The notes below the pieces were generated by a model, which was not told the DNA's origin, searched no databases, and saw only the letters and a list, made by a program, of their open reading frames with translations. Source: Anthoceros angustus (taxonomy: Eukaryota > Streptophyta > Anthocerotopsida > Anthocerotales > Anthocerotaceae). Taken from it: 64,000 bases of DNA. How positions within the stretch are numbered: the stretch's first letter is position 1; the number at the start of each line of letters is the position of its first letter. Where the stretch lies: assembly GCA_010909165.1 (NCBI GenBank), contig VJWM01000223.1:62001-126000 (forward strand), read 5' to 3'. The translations under genes were made by a program, and so were the position numbers. Below are positions 12,144-22,734 of the stretch, in pieces.

Positions 12144-13328
12144 CTGATGAGGGTGTGGACAATCCTGGAAGCCCAAGGGAACACGAGGTTACCCTATGTC
12201 AGCATCGGGGACTGTTGGGAACGCTTTCTCCGAGACGCGTGCGCTTTGATAGCAGCCTACAGTGTTGCATTATCATGGCAACATCTCGAAGCGTTGCCGT
12301 CCATCAAATCTGTCGTCCTTGGGAAGGGCGCGCCGACTTCCTCGTGTGAGTTCTTCAGCGCGAGACGTTGATAAAACCTTGAAACCTCATGAGGGCGGGA
12401 AACAGTTTGGGTGTTCGGGTCCGAGATGGGATTATCAATTCATCCTCTGTTAAGGGACTTTGTGCTACAGTATGCGAAATCAGCACTATCTACTCCAAGG
12501 GCAGCAATTGGTGAAGCAGTGTGTTTGTGCTGTTTGTTGGGTAGGTTCGAAGTCTAACCGCTGGGGTTACTATCCGACGGTCGAGAAAATGATGCAACAC
12601 GAGAGGCGTGCTGGAAGGGTAGGTTGCCAGGTGGGTCGGAGCCAAGGGGTGGGCGCCGGGCGGTACACGTGTTTACAAGGCCGAAGCTGGAGAGGGAGGG
12701 GAAGAAGGGAAAGCAACTTGAATCAAGAAGAAAGAACGAAGTGATGAGGCCACCTACATGTACCTACCGGCTACCTATTCTACCTACCAACGTACCTACC
12801 CACCAAGCGTACCTGGGCTGGCGCAAAGGTCGCATGTGCCGCAGCTTCTTGGTGCAGGGTAGGTGCAACTGAAGCCCAGCGGGAGCGGGGCATAAGAGGG
12901 TGAGGGACCGAGTCCCGCTTTCCTGTCTGTCCCGCTGCACGTGGCCTGCCTTGCCCGCTCGGCCCTGCCCTGCCCTGCCCTGCTTTGCCCTGGCCCCTGG
13001 CTGGCGCCCGGGCCTGCACTGCTCTGCACATTGTCCCTCGCATTCGCCTGTGTGTCGCAAAGCCACGCTCGTTGCTGTCCGCTGCCATACGAAGAGCAAG
13101 AGCAAGAAGAGCAAGGGAAGACGAGACGGGTGGTGTGAAGGAGAAGAAGGAGAAGAAGACGAGACGCGAATCAATGCGCATGGCGTCTCAGCCGCAGCCG
13201 CAGCCGGAGCCTCAATTGCAAGAAGAAGCAGCGCTGTGCTGGCCGAGGAGCGCGAGACGGCGTGAGGCAGCTCGGGGAGCAGGAGCAGGAGTGGGAGTGG
13301 AAGACGGAAAGGGAGCTCGGGAGGGAGG
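12144..13328 (+). repeat. Duplicate of the spacer at 14425-15631
   Basis: The PPR 3' flank, an intergenic stretch with CTACC-rich repeats and a GC-rich 5' region are repeated almost base for base at 14425-15631. Differences are mainly one-base or short-repeat length changes, such as fewer GGCCCCTG units near 13000 than near 15280 and fewer GAGCAA units near 13095 than near 15385. No gene other than that 5' region is present. Confidence 0.8.
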
Positions 13329-13605
13329 ATGGATGATGCCGTCGCCGGCGCCCGACCGCCGGCTTCCTTCCTCATCGACCTGGACTTGTGGAACAGGTTC
13401 AACTCGGAGCTGCGAGCCGCGTGCCACTGGTGCACCACCACACCACCACGCCTGCGGAGGCCGCCAAGCAGCTGGAGCGCGGGGAGAACCGCGCGACTGG
13501 ATTTCCCGGAAGGTGAAGAATTCGACGCGTCAATTCGGAGGCCTCTTCATCTGCCCCGCGCCGGACTGCTCCGGTCACACCAACTCAAGGGCGAGCGCCG
13601 CCGCC
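13329..13605 (+). pseudogene. Truncated copy of the Cys-rich gene
   Basis: It starts at the same ATG context as 15632, keeps about 90 codons' worth of sequence, has small deletions that break the frame (near 13432 and 13487), and ends in CGCCGCCGCTGG. There it joins PPR coding sequence with only TGG shared. Confidence 0.8.
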
Positions 13606-14417
13606 GCTGGAACTACTTTCAACTGTCTTCTCGTGGCATGCAGCCATGCAGGCCTTGTGCACGAGGGCCAGCAGTATTTGAAGATAATGGTGGATGACTA
13701 TGGCATCGAACCCACAGATTATCACTACAGTTGCATGGTTGATCTCCTTGGCCGCTCAGGCTGCCTGGACGAGGCAGAAGGTCTGTTACAGACAGCGCCG
13801 CTTAACAATTACGCTGTGGCATGGACATCCTTGCTGAGTGCCTGCAAGAACCACGGTGATGCAGAGCGTGGGAGAGATGCTTTGACCACCTGGTGAGACT
13901 GGAACCCGACAACGCAACTGCCTACATTCTCCTGGGCAACATCTACGCCAATGCAGGCAGATGGAAGGACGTGGACAGGACAGAGAGGTTGAGGAAGGCC
14001 GGGCACGCCATGAAGAAGCCCGCAAAGGCATGCATCGAAGTGAGACATGAAACCCATGAGTTCACCGTCGGGGAAGAGAGGCGCGACATTTCCCTAAAGC
14101 TGACAAACATGAACGCAAGGTTGAAGGAGGAGGGAGGCCACGTTCCGCAAACTGAACTGGTCTTGAAGTCAGTGTCCGAGCAGGAGAAGGAAGATGCACT
14201 GTGCGGACATGCTGAGAAGCTGGCTCTCGCGTACGGGCTCCTGAACACGCCAGACGGCACAACTTTACTGGTCACCAAAAACCTTCGTATGTGCAGCGAC
14301 TGCCACAGTAGCACCAAGATCATGTCTCGACTCGAGAAGCGAGAGATCGTAGTCAGAGACACTCATAGAATCCACAGTTTCAGAGATGGGGCTTGCTCAT
14401 GTGGGGATCGACTCTGA
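13606..14417 (+). pseudogene. 3' copy of the PPR gene with the DYW end in frame
   Basis: It corresponds to 9622-10425 of the full gene. A one-base deletion near 13871 (GGGAGAG against GGGGAGAG) separates two frames, and small insertions near 14078 and 14093 change GEEARHF to GEERRDIS. It keeps five A's in the CAAAAACC run, so the deaminase is read to its natural end: [42 protein letters not shown], stop. It is the only copy showing the true C-terminus. No start or upstream repeats, so it is not a functional gene as assembled. Confidence 0.85.
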
Positions 14418-14424
14418 TGAGGGT

Positions 14425-15631
14425 GTGGACAATCCTGGAAGCCCAAGGGAACACGAGGTTACCCTATGTCAGCATCGGGGACTGTTGGGAACGCTTTCTC
14501 CGAGACGCGTGCGCTTTGATAGCAGCCTACAGTGTTGCATTATCATGGCAACATCTCGAAGCGTTGCCGTCCATCAAATCTGTCGTCCTTGGGAAGGGCG
14601 CGCCGACTTCCTCGTGTGAGTTCTTCAGCGCGAGACGTTGATAAAAACCTTGAAACCTCATGAGGGCGGGAAACAGTTTGGGTGTTCGGGTCCGAGATGG
14701 GATTATCAATTCATCCTCTGTTAAGGGACTTTGTAAGCTACAGTATGCGAAATCAGCACTATCTACTCCAAGGGCAGCAATTGGTGAAGCAGTGTGTTTG
14801 TGCTGTTTGTTGGGTAGGTTCGAAGTCTAACCGCTGGGGTTACTATCCGACGGTCGAGAAAATGATGCAACACGAGAGGCGTGCTGGAAGGGTAGGTTGC
14901 CAGGTGGGTCGGAGCCAAGGGGGTGGGCGCCGGGCGGTACACGTGTTTACAAGGCCGAAGCTGGAGAGGGAGGGGAAGAAAGAAGGGAAAGCAACTTGAA
15001 TCAAGAAGAAAGAACGAAGTGATGAGGCCACCTACATGTACCTACCGGCTACCTATTCTACCTACCAACGTACCTACCCACCAAGCGTACCTGGGCTGGC
15101 GCAAAGGTCGCATGTGCCGCAGCTTCTTGGTGCAGGGTAGGTGCAACCGAAGCCCGAAGCGGGAGCGGGGCATAAGAGGGTGAGGGACCGAGTCCCGCTT
15201 TCCTGTCTGTCCCGCTGCACGTGGCCTGCCTTGCCCGCTCGGCCCTGCCCTGCCCTGCCCTGCTTTGCCCTGGCCCCTGGCCCCTGGCCCCTGGCGCCCG
15301 GGCCTGCACTGCTCTGCACATTGTCCCTCGCATTCGCCTGTGTGTCGCAAAGCCACGCTCGTTGCTGTCCGCTGCCATACGAAGAGCAAGAGCAAGAGCA
15401 AGAAGAGCAAGGGGAAGACGAGACGGGTGGTGTGAAGGAGAAGAAGGAGAAGAAGACGAGACGCGAATCAATGCGCATGGCGTCTCAGCCGCAGCCGCAG
15501 CCGGAGCCTCCAATTGCAAGAAGAAGCAGCGCTGTGCTGGCCGAGGAGCGCGAGACGGCGTGAGGCAGCTCGGGGAGGGAGCAGGAGCGGGAGTGGGAGT
15601 GGAAGACGGAAAGGGAGCTCGGGGAGGGAGG
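14425..15631 (+). other. PPR 3' flank, spacer and GC-rich 5' region of the Cys-rich gene
   Basis: Second copy of 12144-13328. It includes a CTACC/GTACC-rich stretch at about 15030-15095, a run of GCCCTGCCCTGCC plus GGCCCCTG units at 15240-15295, and a GAGCAA/GAAGAA purine-rich stretch at 15380-15465 just before the ATG. The frame of the Cys-rich gene is open upstream to 15221, but no ATG favours a longer protein. Confidence 0.5.
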
Positions 15632-16346
15632 ATGGATGATGCCGTCGCCGGCGCCCGACCGCCGGCTTCCTTCCTCATCGACCTGGACTTGTGGAACAGG
15701 TTCAACTCGGAGCTGCGAGCCGCGTGCCACTGGTGCACGCACCACCACACCACCACGCCTGCGGAGGCCGCCAAGCAGCTGGAGCGCGGGGAGAACTGGC
15801 CGCGCGACTGGATTTCCCGGAAGGTGAAGAATTCGACGCGTCAATTCGGAGGCCTCTTCATCTGCCCCGCGCCGGACTGCTCCGGTCACACCAACTCCAA
15901 GGGCGAGCGCCGCCGCCGCTGGTTCTGCCGCTTCTGCATCAACCGGCACCTCGGGGTGGACCTCAAGAACTTCTTTCAGCTGGACGAGGCGCACGGCAGG
16001 TGGATTCAGATCCCGACTCTCATCTGCTGGCATTGCCAGGCCAAGGTCGGGGACGCCGTGTGCGTCAATTGCCCGCAGAAGCACACCAAGCGGGCCAAGA
16101 GGCTGCCGGACGGCCCGCCCGCGCCGCATGTGCCCGTGGCCGTGGCGTACTTGGGAGGCCCTGGAGACACGCATTTTCCGCCATCGCCGGCTCCTGCTGC
16201 CGACGGCAAGCCCGCTCAGCTCCCCGCCGCGGACCTTGCTATTCCGCTGCACGCGCCTTCGCCGCTCTCCGACCTCCGCTTCCTCACTTCTTCGTCCGCA
16301 CCTCAGCAGCAGCAGCAGTCGCGGGGGTTTTTCTCTGAGAAGGCAG
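15632..16346 (+). CDS. Cys-rich putative zinc-binding protein, first exon (family unknown)
   Basis: I do not recognise this protein. From the ATG at 15632 it reads MDDAVAGARPPASFLIDLDL, then Cys pairs typical of zinc binding: CHWC (about residue 35), CPAPDC (about 82), CRFC (about 103), CWHC (about 134) and CVNC (about 145), around a Trp/Arg/Lys-rich core (WISRKVKNSTRQFGGLF, RRRRWFC). A basic patch KHTKRAKR follows, then a Pro/Ala/Ser-rich tail with five glutamines. A good donor (GCAG/GTGACC) lies after 16346; where the last exon lies is unclear, because the aminopeptidase begins 180 bp on and splicing into it is out of frame. It could be a nuclear or plastid nucleic-acid-binding protein, but nothing shows this directly. 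Confidence 0.55.
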
Positions 16347-16526
16347 GTGACCACGGGCTTTTGTTGGCGCTTGCAACATCACAAACGCCACACATCGGCT
16401 TGAGAAAGCATCACGTTATGACTTGTCACTTTACCCCTCTGCCTGCCTTCACGTTCCATCTTCCTCACACACCTTCTTCCTCACACCGCTTTTTCTTTTC
16501 CCTTCTCTTGTGTGCTTGGCATCCAG

Positions 16527-18918
16527 GATTTCGTGTGTGGAGAAGCGCCTGTCTCGGTTATACCAAGCTTTATCGACTTTGTAAATAATTCATGCACACC
16601 ATTTCACGCCACTGGTAACACCGATTGTTGTTTCCAACCTCTTGCCAATGTTTTGCTTCCCTTGCTACTGTGCTTACAATCATCATCTCGTGGTATCGGT
16701 CTTCTGCCAGCGGAGGCCAGGAGGCTTTTGATAGGAGTAGGCTTTCAGCAGTTGAGTGAATGTGAAGAGTGGCAACTGCAACCAGGAGGGCGCTACTTCT
16801 TCACTCGGAACATGTCCTCGATATATGCATTTGCTGTGGGCCGAAAGTCAGTGTTCTACCGCCTCTTTTACATGCTCATGGCCCTGCACTTGTAGTTGAT
16901 ACCATTTTGTTTTTACGGCTTTTTTCTAGAGCATAACACATTATGCCCTCTTCCTACTGCTGCTGCAGATTTAAACCAGGCAGCGGATTCCATGTTTTGG
17001 CCGCTCACATGGACAGTCCGTGCTTGAAAGTGAAGCCTGTATCAGCTTCGGCCAAAGGCAGGTTTTTGCATGTGCGTGTCCAGACATATGGAACCGGCTT
17101 ATGGCACACGTGGTTTGACCGAGATCTGAGTATTGCTGGCCGGGTTCTCATTCGAAGAAAAGATGGTGAACTTGCTCACGAGGTGGTTCGGGTCAGGCGT
17201 CCCATTCTGCGCATCCCCACACTCGCTGCCTACTCAGATAGGTTTGTTGTTCACTCCTCTCGATTTGTCATGACATTAGCAGCCTGTCGTGCCCTTACGT
17301 TCAGTCTTAGAATATGCTGGAATGACCTGAAATCGGCAGGGAGAGAGGGTCTCCTGGTGCTACAGCAAATGTAAGTAAAAGGAGTGATGTCTTGGAAGGT
17401 CTGGAGCTCTGGACAAGATCGAACTGGATTCACAGCTCGCCCCTGTTCTAGCGATGCAAATAGAGGCTGAGCTCACTGTATCATGTGAGTCAGAGTCATC
17501 CATACAGGCTGATAATGACAGTGGTCCCAATTATACTACACATGAGGCTCACCATCCAGTTCTGCTCCAGGTGAGCTCTACTATGGCTTACTTCTATGCA
17601 CAGGCAACTTCCAAATGACTTGGTTTCAAACTCATGTGCACCTCAATGACAGGTCTTGGCAGACGAGCTGAAATGCGAGGTGAGCGAAATTGCAGATTTT
17701 GAGCTGAGTGTATATGATACACAACCAAGTTGTGTTGGAGGTGCACGTGATGAATTTGTGTTTTCGGGCAGGCTTGATAACTTAGCCTCCTCCTTTTGTG
17801 CACTTTGGGCTCTGCTGGACACTTGTGCAGACCCTGTTTCATTAGTAGAGGAAAGCTCAGTTCGCATGGTCGCCCTCTTTGACAGTGGGGAGGTAATATG
17901 ATGATCATTGTGCTCGATCTCTGATCTGATGCAGTCGTTTGAATGCGATCGCACTTGTGGTTGATCTGGGGCTGGAAAATTGGCAACCTAACCTTGGATT
18001 GCACGAGATGGATTGCACGAGATGGATTGCACCTAAATCAACAGCGTGTTTGCAGGTTGGTTCAGACGCTGTCCAAAGCCCAGGACCTCAAACAATGTTT
18101 CAGGCCATGAATCGCATAGCGAGATGGCTTGCACGCAGCTCAAGTGGGGAAGGAATTGTTGAACGATCCATTAGGCGTTCATTTATTGGTGAGTGTTATG
18201 GTAGAGAATATCCTGTTGTAAGTCAGCTAAAGTGGATGGATACAAGTGTCATGAAAGAGGGAGCGGTAATTGTGTTAACCTCCTCTATCTGCCTGTCTTG
18301 TTGATTTGCAGTATCTGCGGACATGGCACATGCCTGGCATCCAAGCTACACGACAAACAGTGAAGAGCATCATCATCCAAAACTGCACGAAGGTTTGGTG
18401 ATCAAGCACGATGTCAACCAAAGTCATGCTACGGATGCCATCACTTCATTTCTGTTCAAGGAGCTGGCCAAGCGCAGCTGCATCCCCACACAGGTCTGGA
18501 AGATTGTGGCAGTGCATGTTTCGTTAGCTGAAGCTGCTGAAATTGTTCTCCAATAGTCCGAAGCTGATGACGATGTGGGATGGCTTGATTGGTGGATACA
18601 GAGTTTTCCAGTCATGAGTGATGTGGGGTGCTGCTCGACGGTGGATGCAATCTTGGCTTCAGGATACGGCATCCGTATTGTGGATTGCGGTTTGCCGCAG
18701 CTGTCCATGCACAGGTAAGAGATGTCTGGACACCCTTGTGCATTGTGGTTTTCGGTGTAGACCACACACAATCACAGCTGATAGCTTTCTGCTGTGGGCT
18801 GTGTGTCAGTGTGCGGGAAATGTGTGCATCTGAAGATATAGAGACGGCGGTTCGTCACTTCAAGGCCTTCTTCTCAGACTTCTCTGCTTTGGAGGATCAA
18901 CTGCGGGTCGACATTTAG
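16527..18918 (+). CDS. M18 aspartyl aminopeptidase homologue, probable pseudoenzyme
   Basis: Nine exons (16527-16614, 16711-16846, 16969-17241, 17399-17570, 17653-17892, 18056-18188, 18312-18493, 18602-18714, 18810-18918) join in phase and align end to end with exons 2-10 of the paralogue at 27757. The metal ligands expected for M18 are kept: HMDSPCLK, GRLDNL, SADMAHA and QLSMH. The catalytic FDNEEVGS motif, however, reads FDSGEVGS, so the catalytic base Glu is Gly. Other invariant positions are changed: HNANQRYAT to [21 protein letters not shown] to MSDVGCCSTVDA. The frame is open throughout, so it looks selected rather than decayed. No first exon with a start codon or transit peptide was found; the 5' end is unresolved and may have been lost in the neighbouring rearrangement. 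Confidence 0.85.
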
Positions 18919-19150
18919 AATTATGTTTAGCTCTCTTTGTCTGTGATCATGGCCGAACAAAGCCAGAATGGAAAAACGCTCTGGAGGTGGAAATTTGTAG
19001 GCCACCAGGGCGGAAACTTTGTATGTTCCGGCCAACTCGGCCCTAATATTTGGAGGCAAATGCGGCAGTTGACAAGGCTACTTCCTTCCACTTGTTACCG
19101 CGCTCGGACTAGGAATTGCTGCGGCGCAGAGCTTCGCGACCGCGCCCAGG

Positions 19151-20594
19151 ATGGGTCGGATCAAGCCGCAGGCTTTGCTGCTGCAGAGCAAGCGCAAGAA
19201 GGGGCCTTCCCGGCGCAGCTTCTCCAGCCTAGTGGGCTGCTGCGCAGCAATTGTGCTGCTGATGGGATCGGTGCTGCTTTTCTACAAGCAAGGTGTCATG
19301 AGGTCGGTGGGTTGTCCTCTCCCGCATGTATCGATTCCGATCCTCCCTGCCTTGGATGCATGCCACCAGGTGAGCTAAGACCACTCGTACTTCTGCAGGA
19401 AACGAGATACGTCCTCCGACACGGATTCCATACTGCGGGTAATGCATGCCCGCCAGCTGAAGTGCTCGTGTCAGTGACGTTCCACAGTCATTTGCCTGCC
19501 CTGACTGTCTTGCATCCTGCTGGCCACCAGCTGGGAAGCTCTTGCAGCTCGGTTTTTCACAATCGGAACGTGACATGTTCAGGATTCAACCGCTGACGAG
19601 ACTGGAGTGCTGCCTCGATATGCGGTACTGACTTCCTGCTCCTGCTCCTGCTGCGTTCACATGTCGGCCGCTCGAGCTCGTGTTTATATCTGGTGCTAAT
19701 TGATCAGCTGCCTGTGACGTCGCTCAGATTTTCAATACCAGCAAAGGACTGATCACAGTCGAGCTCTTTGGCCAGCAAGTTCCCCGGACTGTGGAAAATT
19801 TTGTGAGGCTTAGGTATGTCACAGTTGGGGTTACTTCAAATCGGTGTGTTAGTTGCTGCGCGAGGTCGGAATTTTTCTTTGTAGCCGTCACTTGCCGGCA
19901 GGGAGCTGCCCTGCTTGATGCGCCCGGTGGGTCTGCGATGTTCCCCTGCTGAACTCATGTGTCGGGGCATTTGTTCAGTCAGGAAGGCTACTACAACGGG
20001 CTCACGTTTCATAGAGTAATCAAGGACTTCATGATACAAGGTGGGGATCCTAAGGGAGATGGAACAGGTGGAGAATCAATCTACGGACACCCTTTTACGG
20101 ACGAGTTTCATAGCGAGTAAGTGGTTTTGCATTCCGTCCGTTTGAGTCTGAATAGCTTCCCTAGCAGTCATAGTCATTTCGCTCATACTTCTTGGCAGTG
20201 GCGGCCGCCAGTGAGGGTCTTGAGGTTTTCTAAAATCTACTGGAATGTCTGTTGCAGTTTGAAACATGAAGCCTTTACCCTTTCCATGGCAAACGCTGGG
20301 CCTGATACGAATGGGTCCCAGTTTTTATCACTACCACAAGACCGCAGCATCATCTGGACAACAAACATAGTGTTTTCGGTCGGGTTATCGGAGGCCAAGA
20401 CGTCGTTCGGGTAACAGGATGTGGTGGTTTTCAGTTCGCAGTTCTTGGACTCGTCGTCTGTGGTGGCTGTACATAAAACCTTGAGTTGTGTCGTTCCTTC
20501 AGGATATCGAAAGGTGAAGACCAACAAAAGCGAGCGACCTGTGGAGCCAGTATTTATTCATGATATCAAGGCTGTTGACGAGCTTGGATTGTGA
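19151..20594 (+). CDS. CYP21-4: Membrane-anchored cyclophilin, CYP21-3/CYP21-4 type (two frameshifts)
   Basis: Peptidyl-prolyl isomerase. Exons 19151-19302, 19399-19438, 19583-19624, 19728-19813, 19979-20116, 20258-20410 and 20503-20594. The N-terminus ([18 protein letters not shown]) matches the basic start of the plant Golgi cyclophilins CYP21-3/21-4 and is followed by one membrane helix (about residues 28-46), giving a type II topology. The cyclophilin domain begins [15 protein letters not shown]. Active-site residues are present: FHRV (Arg55 equivalent), FMIQGGD, MANAG, QFF; the Trp121 position is His. Copy 22116-22734 shows one more T in the QFF codons and one more A in DIEKVK, so this copy has two one-base deletions in homopolymers (about 20325 and 20511). 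These may be sequencing errors. Confidence 0.85.
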
Positions 20595-22115
20595 AGTATC
20601 TCTTTGTATCACCCTCGTTATCCTGAGTGTTCGACCTTGTTCCATCTCACATGGACCGGCTGCCAAATCTCAGGTGCGTGGATATTTCACCTCATTAGTG
20701 TAGGCAGGAGGGATGTGGTAAGGATTATGTAGGTAGTCAACCAACTAGGTTTTGCTCTGGATGCAGCGGGCCACTGGCTAGGAATTTCGGCCGGTGGCTA
20801 GGAATTTTATCTGTACAAATCATACTATTGAATTTTCTCCATCACATCGTGTCTAGCAGAAACGCAGGACTGTAACTAGCAAACGCAAGAGCAAAGTGAC
20901 ACTAAGTACATCCAGCCTTCGACGGATAAATTTTACAATTTGGCCCTGTATAGGATAGATAATCTACCACCTCACGCAACAAACATTACAGTCGTATGGA
21001 CAATTACAGGGGAGCACATATATAATGGTAATCGTTGTAGAAATAACACCTTCAAGTGAATTTTCAGGTAGTTAGTGAATTTTACTTCATACGCCTTCTT
21101 CATTGTGAGCAACGAGCATAAAGCTACGACAAACAGTGAAGAGCATCATCTGGACAACAAACATAGTGTTTTCGGTGTAGACCACACACTGCACAATTGG
21201 ATTCTTGTCCCACAACCTGCGCTATTTCTATCGACAACATCCCTAATATTTGGAGGCAAATGCGGCAGTTGACAAGGCTACTTCCTTCCACTTGTTACCG
21301 GCGGAGGTGAGACGACCACCTAGAAACTACTAAACTACGAACCCACCAGTGGCCCATCAAGTGCAGGAGTACTGCAGGTTTGCAAAACATAAGGCACGAC
21401 GAAGTATACATGCTTACGTGCAACATGGAAACCGCCCACAGGCCCCATCTCAATCCATATTCCTACTTTGTCAACCTATGGACAGCGTAAACACGATGAC
21501 CACGAGTCCCAAGGCACCGAGTGAATCATACGTGCCCAATGTGCCCAGAACTTGCGCCACAATAGGAAAAGAAAACGAAAACAACTGCTCTACTACCCTC
21601 CTAGAGTCAACCAACTAGGTTTTGCTCTGGATGCAGCGGGCCACTGGCTAGGAATTTTATCTGTACAAATCATACTATTGAATTTTCTCCATCACATCGT
21701 GTCTAGCAGAAACGCAGGACTGTAACTAGCAAACGCAAGAGCAAAGTGACACTAAGTACATCCAGCCTTCGACGGATAAATTTTACAATTTGGCCCTGTA
21801 TAGGATAGATAATCTACCACCTCACGCAACAAACATTACAGTCGTATGGACAATTACAGGGGAGCACATATATAATGGTAATCGTTGTAGAAATAACACC
21901 TTCAAGTGAATTTTCAGGTAGTTAGTGAATTTTACTTCATACGCCTTCTTCATTGTGAGCAACGAGCATAAAGCTACGACTACAAAATCTGTTGCTTTAA
22001 ACATAAAATTTCACGACCACACACTGCACTTGCCGGCAGGAGCTGCCCTGCTTGATGCGCCCGGTGGGTCTGCGATGTTCCCCTGCTGAACTCATGTGTC
22101 GGGGCATTTGTTCAG
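20595..22115. repeat. Mosaic 3' spacer: shuffled copies of cyclophilin and aminopeptidase pieces
   Basis: The tract reads cyclophilin 3' flank (20595-21130), then 18 bp of aminopeptidase exon (as at 18351), 33 bp of cyclophilin exon 6 (as at 20346), 20 bp of aminopeptidase intron (as at 18753), spacer (as at 23313), 53 bp of the cyclophilin 5' flank (as at 19043), and spacer again (as at 23451). It then returns to the 3' flank (as at 20733) and, at about 22030, re-enters a cyclophilin intron (as at 19888). Seven of these junctions share 5-12 bases. No gene is seen. Confidence 0.85.
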
Positions 22116-22734
22116 TCAGGAAGGCTACTACAACGGGCTCACGTTTCATAGAGTAATCAAGGACTTCATGATACAAGGTGGGGATCCTAAGGGAGATGGA
22201 ACAGGTGGAGAATCAATCTACGGACACCCTTTTACGGACGAGTTTCATAGCGAGTAAGTGGTTTTGCATTCCGTCCGTTTGAGTCTGAATAGCTTCCCTA
22301 GCAGTCATAGTCATTTCGCTCATACTTCTTGGCAGTGGCGGCCGCCAGTGAGGGTCTTGAGGTTTTCTAAAATCTACTGGAATGTCTGTTGCAGTTTGAA
22401 ACATGAAGCCTTTACCCTTTCCATGGCAAACGCTGGGCCTGATACGAATGGGTCCCAGTTTTTTATCACTACCACAAGACCGCAGCATCATCTGGACAAC
22501 AAACATAGTGTTTTCGGTCGGGTTATCGGAGGCCAAGACGTCGTTCGGGTAACAGGATGTGGTGGTTTTCAGTTCGCAGTTCTTGGACTCGTCGTCTGTG
22601 GTGGCTGTACATAAAACCTTGAGTTGTGTCGTTCCCTTCAGGATATCGAAAAGGTGAAGACCAACAAAAGCGAGCGACCTGTGGAGCCAGTATTTATTCA
22701 TGATATCAAGGCTGTTGACGAGCTTGGATTGTGA
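22116..22734 (+). pseudogene. Partial second cyclophilin copy (last three exons, intact frame)
   Basis: Exons 22116-22253, 22395-22548 and 22642-22734 repeat 19979-20594, but with the two homopolymers at full length, so [14 protein letters not shown] through [11 protein letters not shown] to AVDELGL reads without a break. Exons 1-4, the anchor and the promoter are missing, so it is a fragment as assembled. Confidence 0.85.

Noticed and set aside
16346-16588. Fusion of the Cys-rich gene to the aminopeptidase
   Set aside because: Splicing GCAG/GTGACC to the aminopeptidase exon at 16527 is out of frame and stops at 16588.
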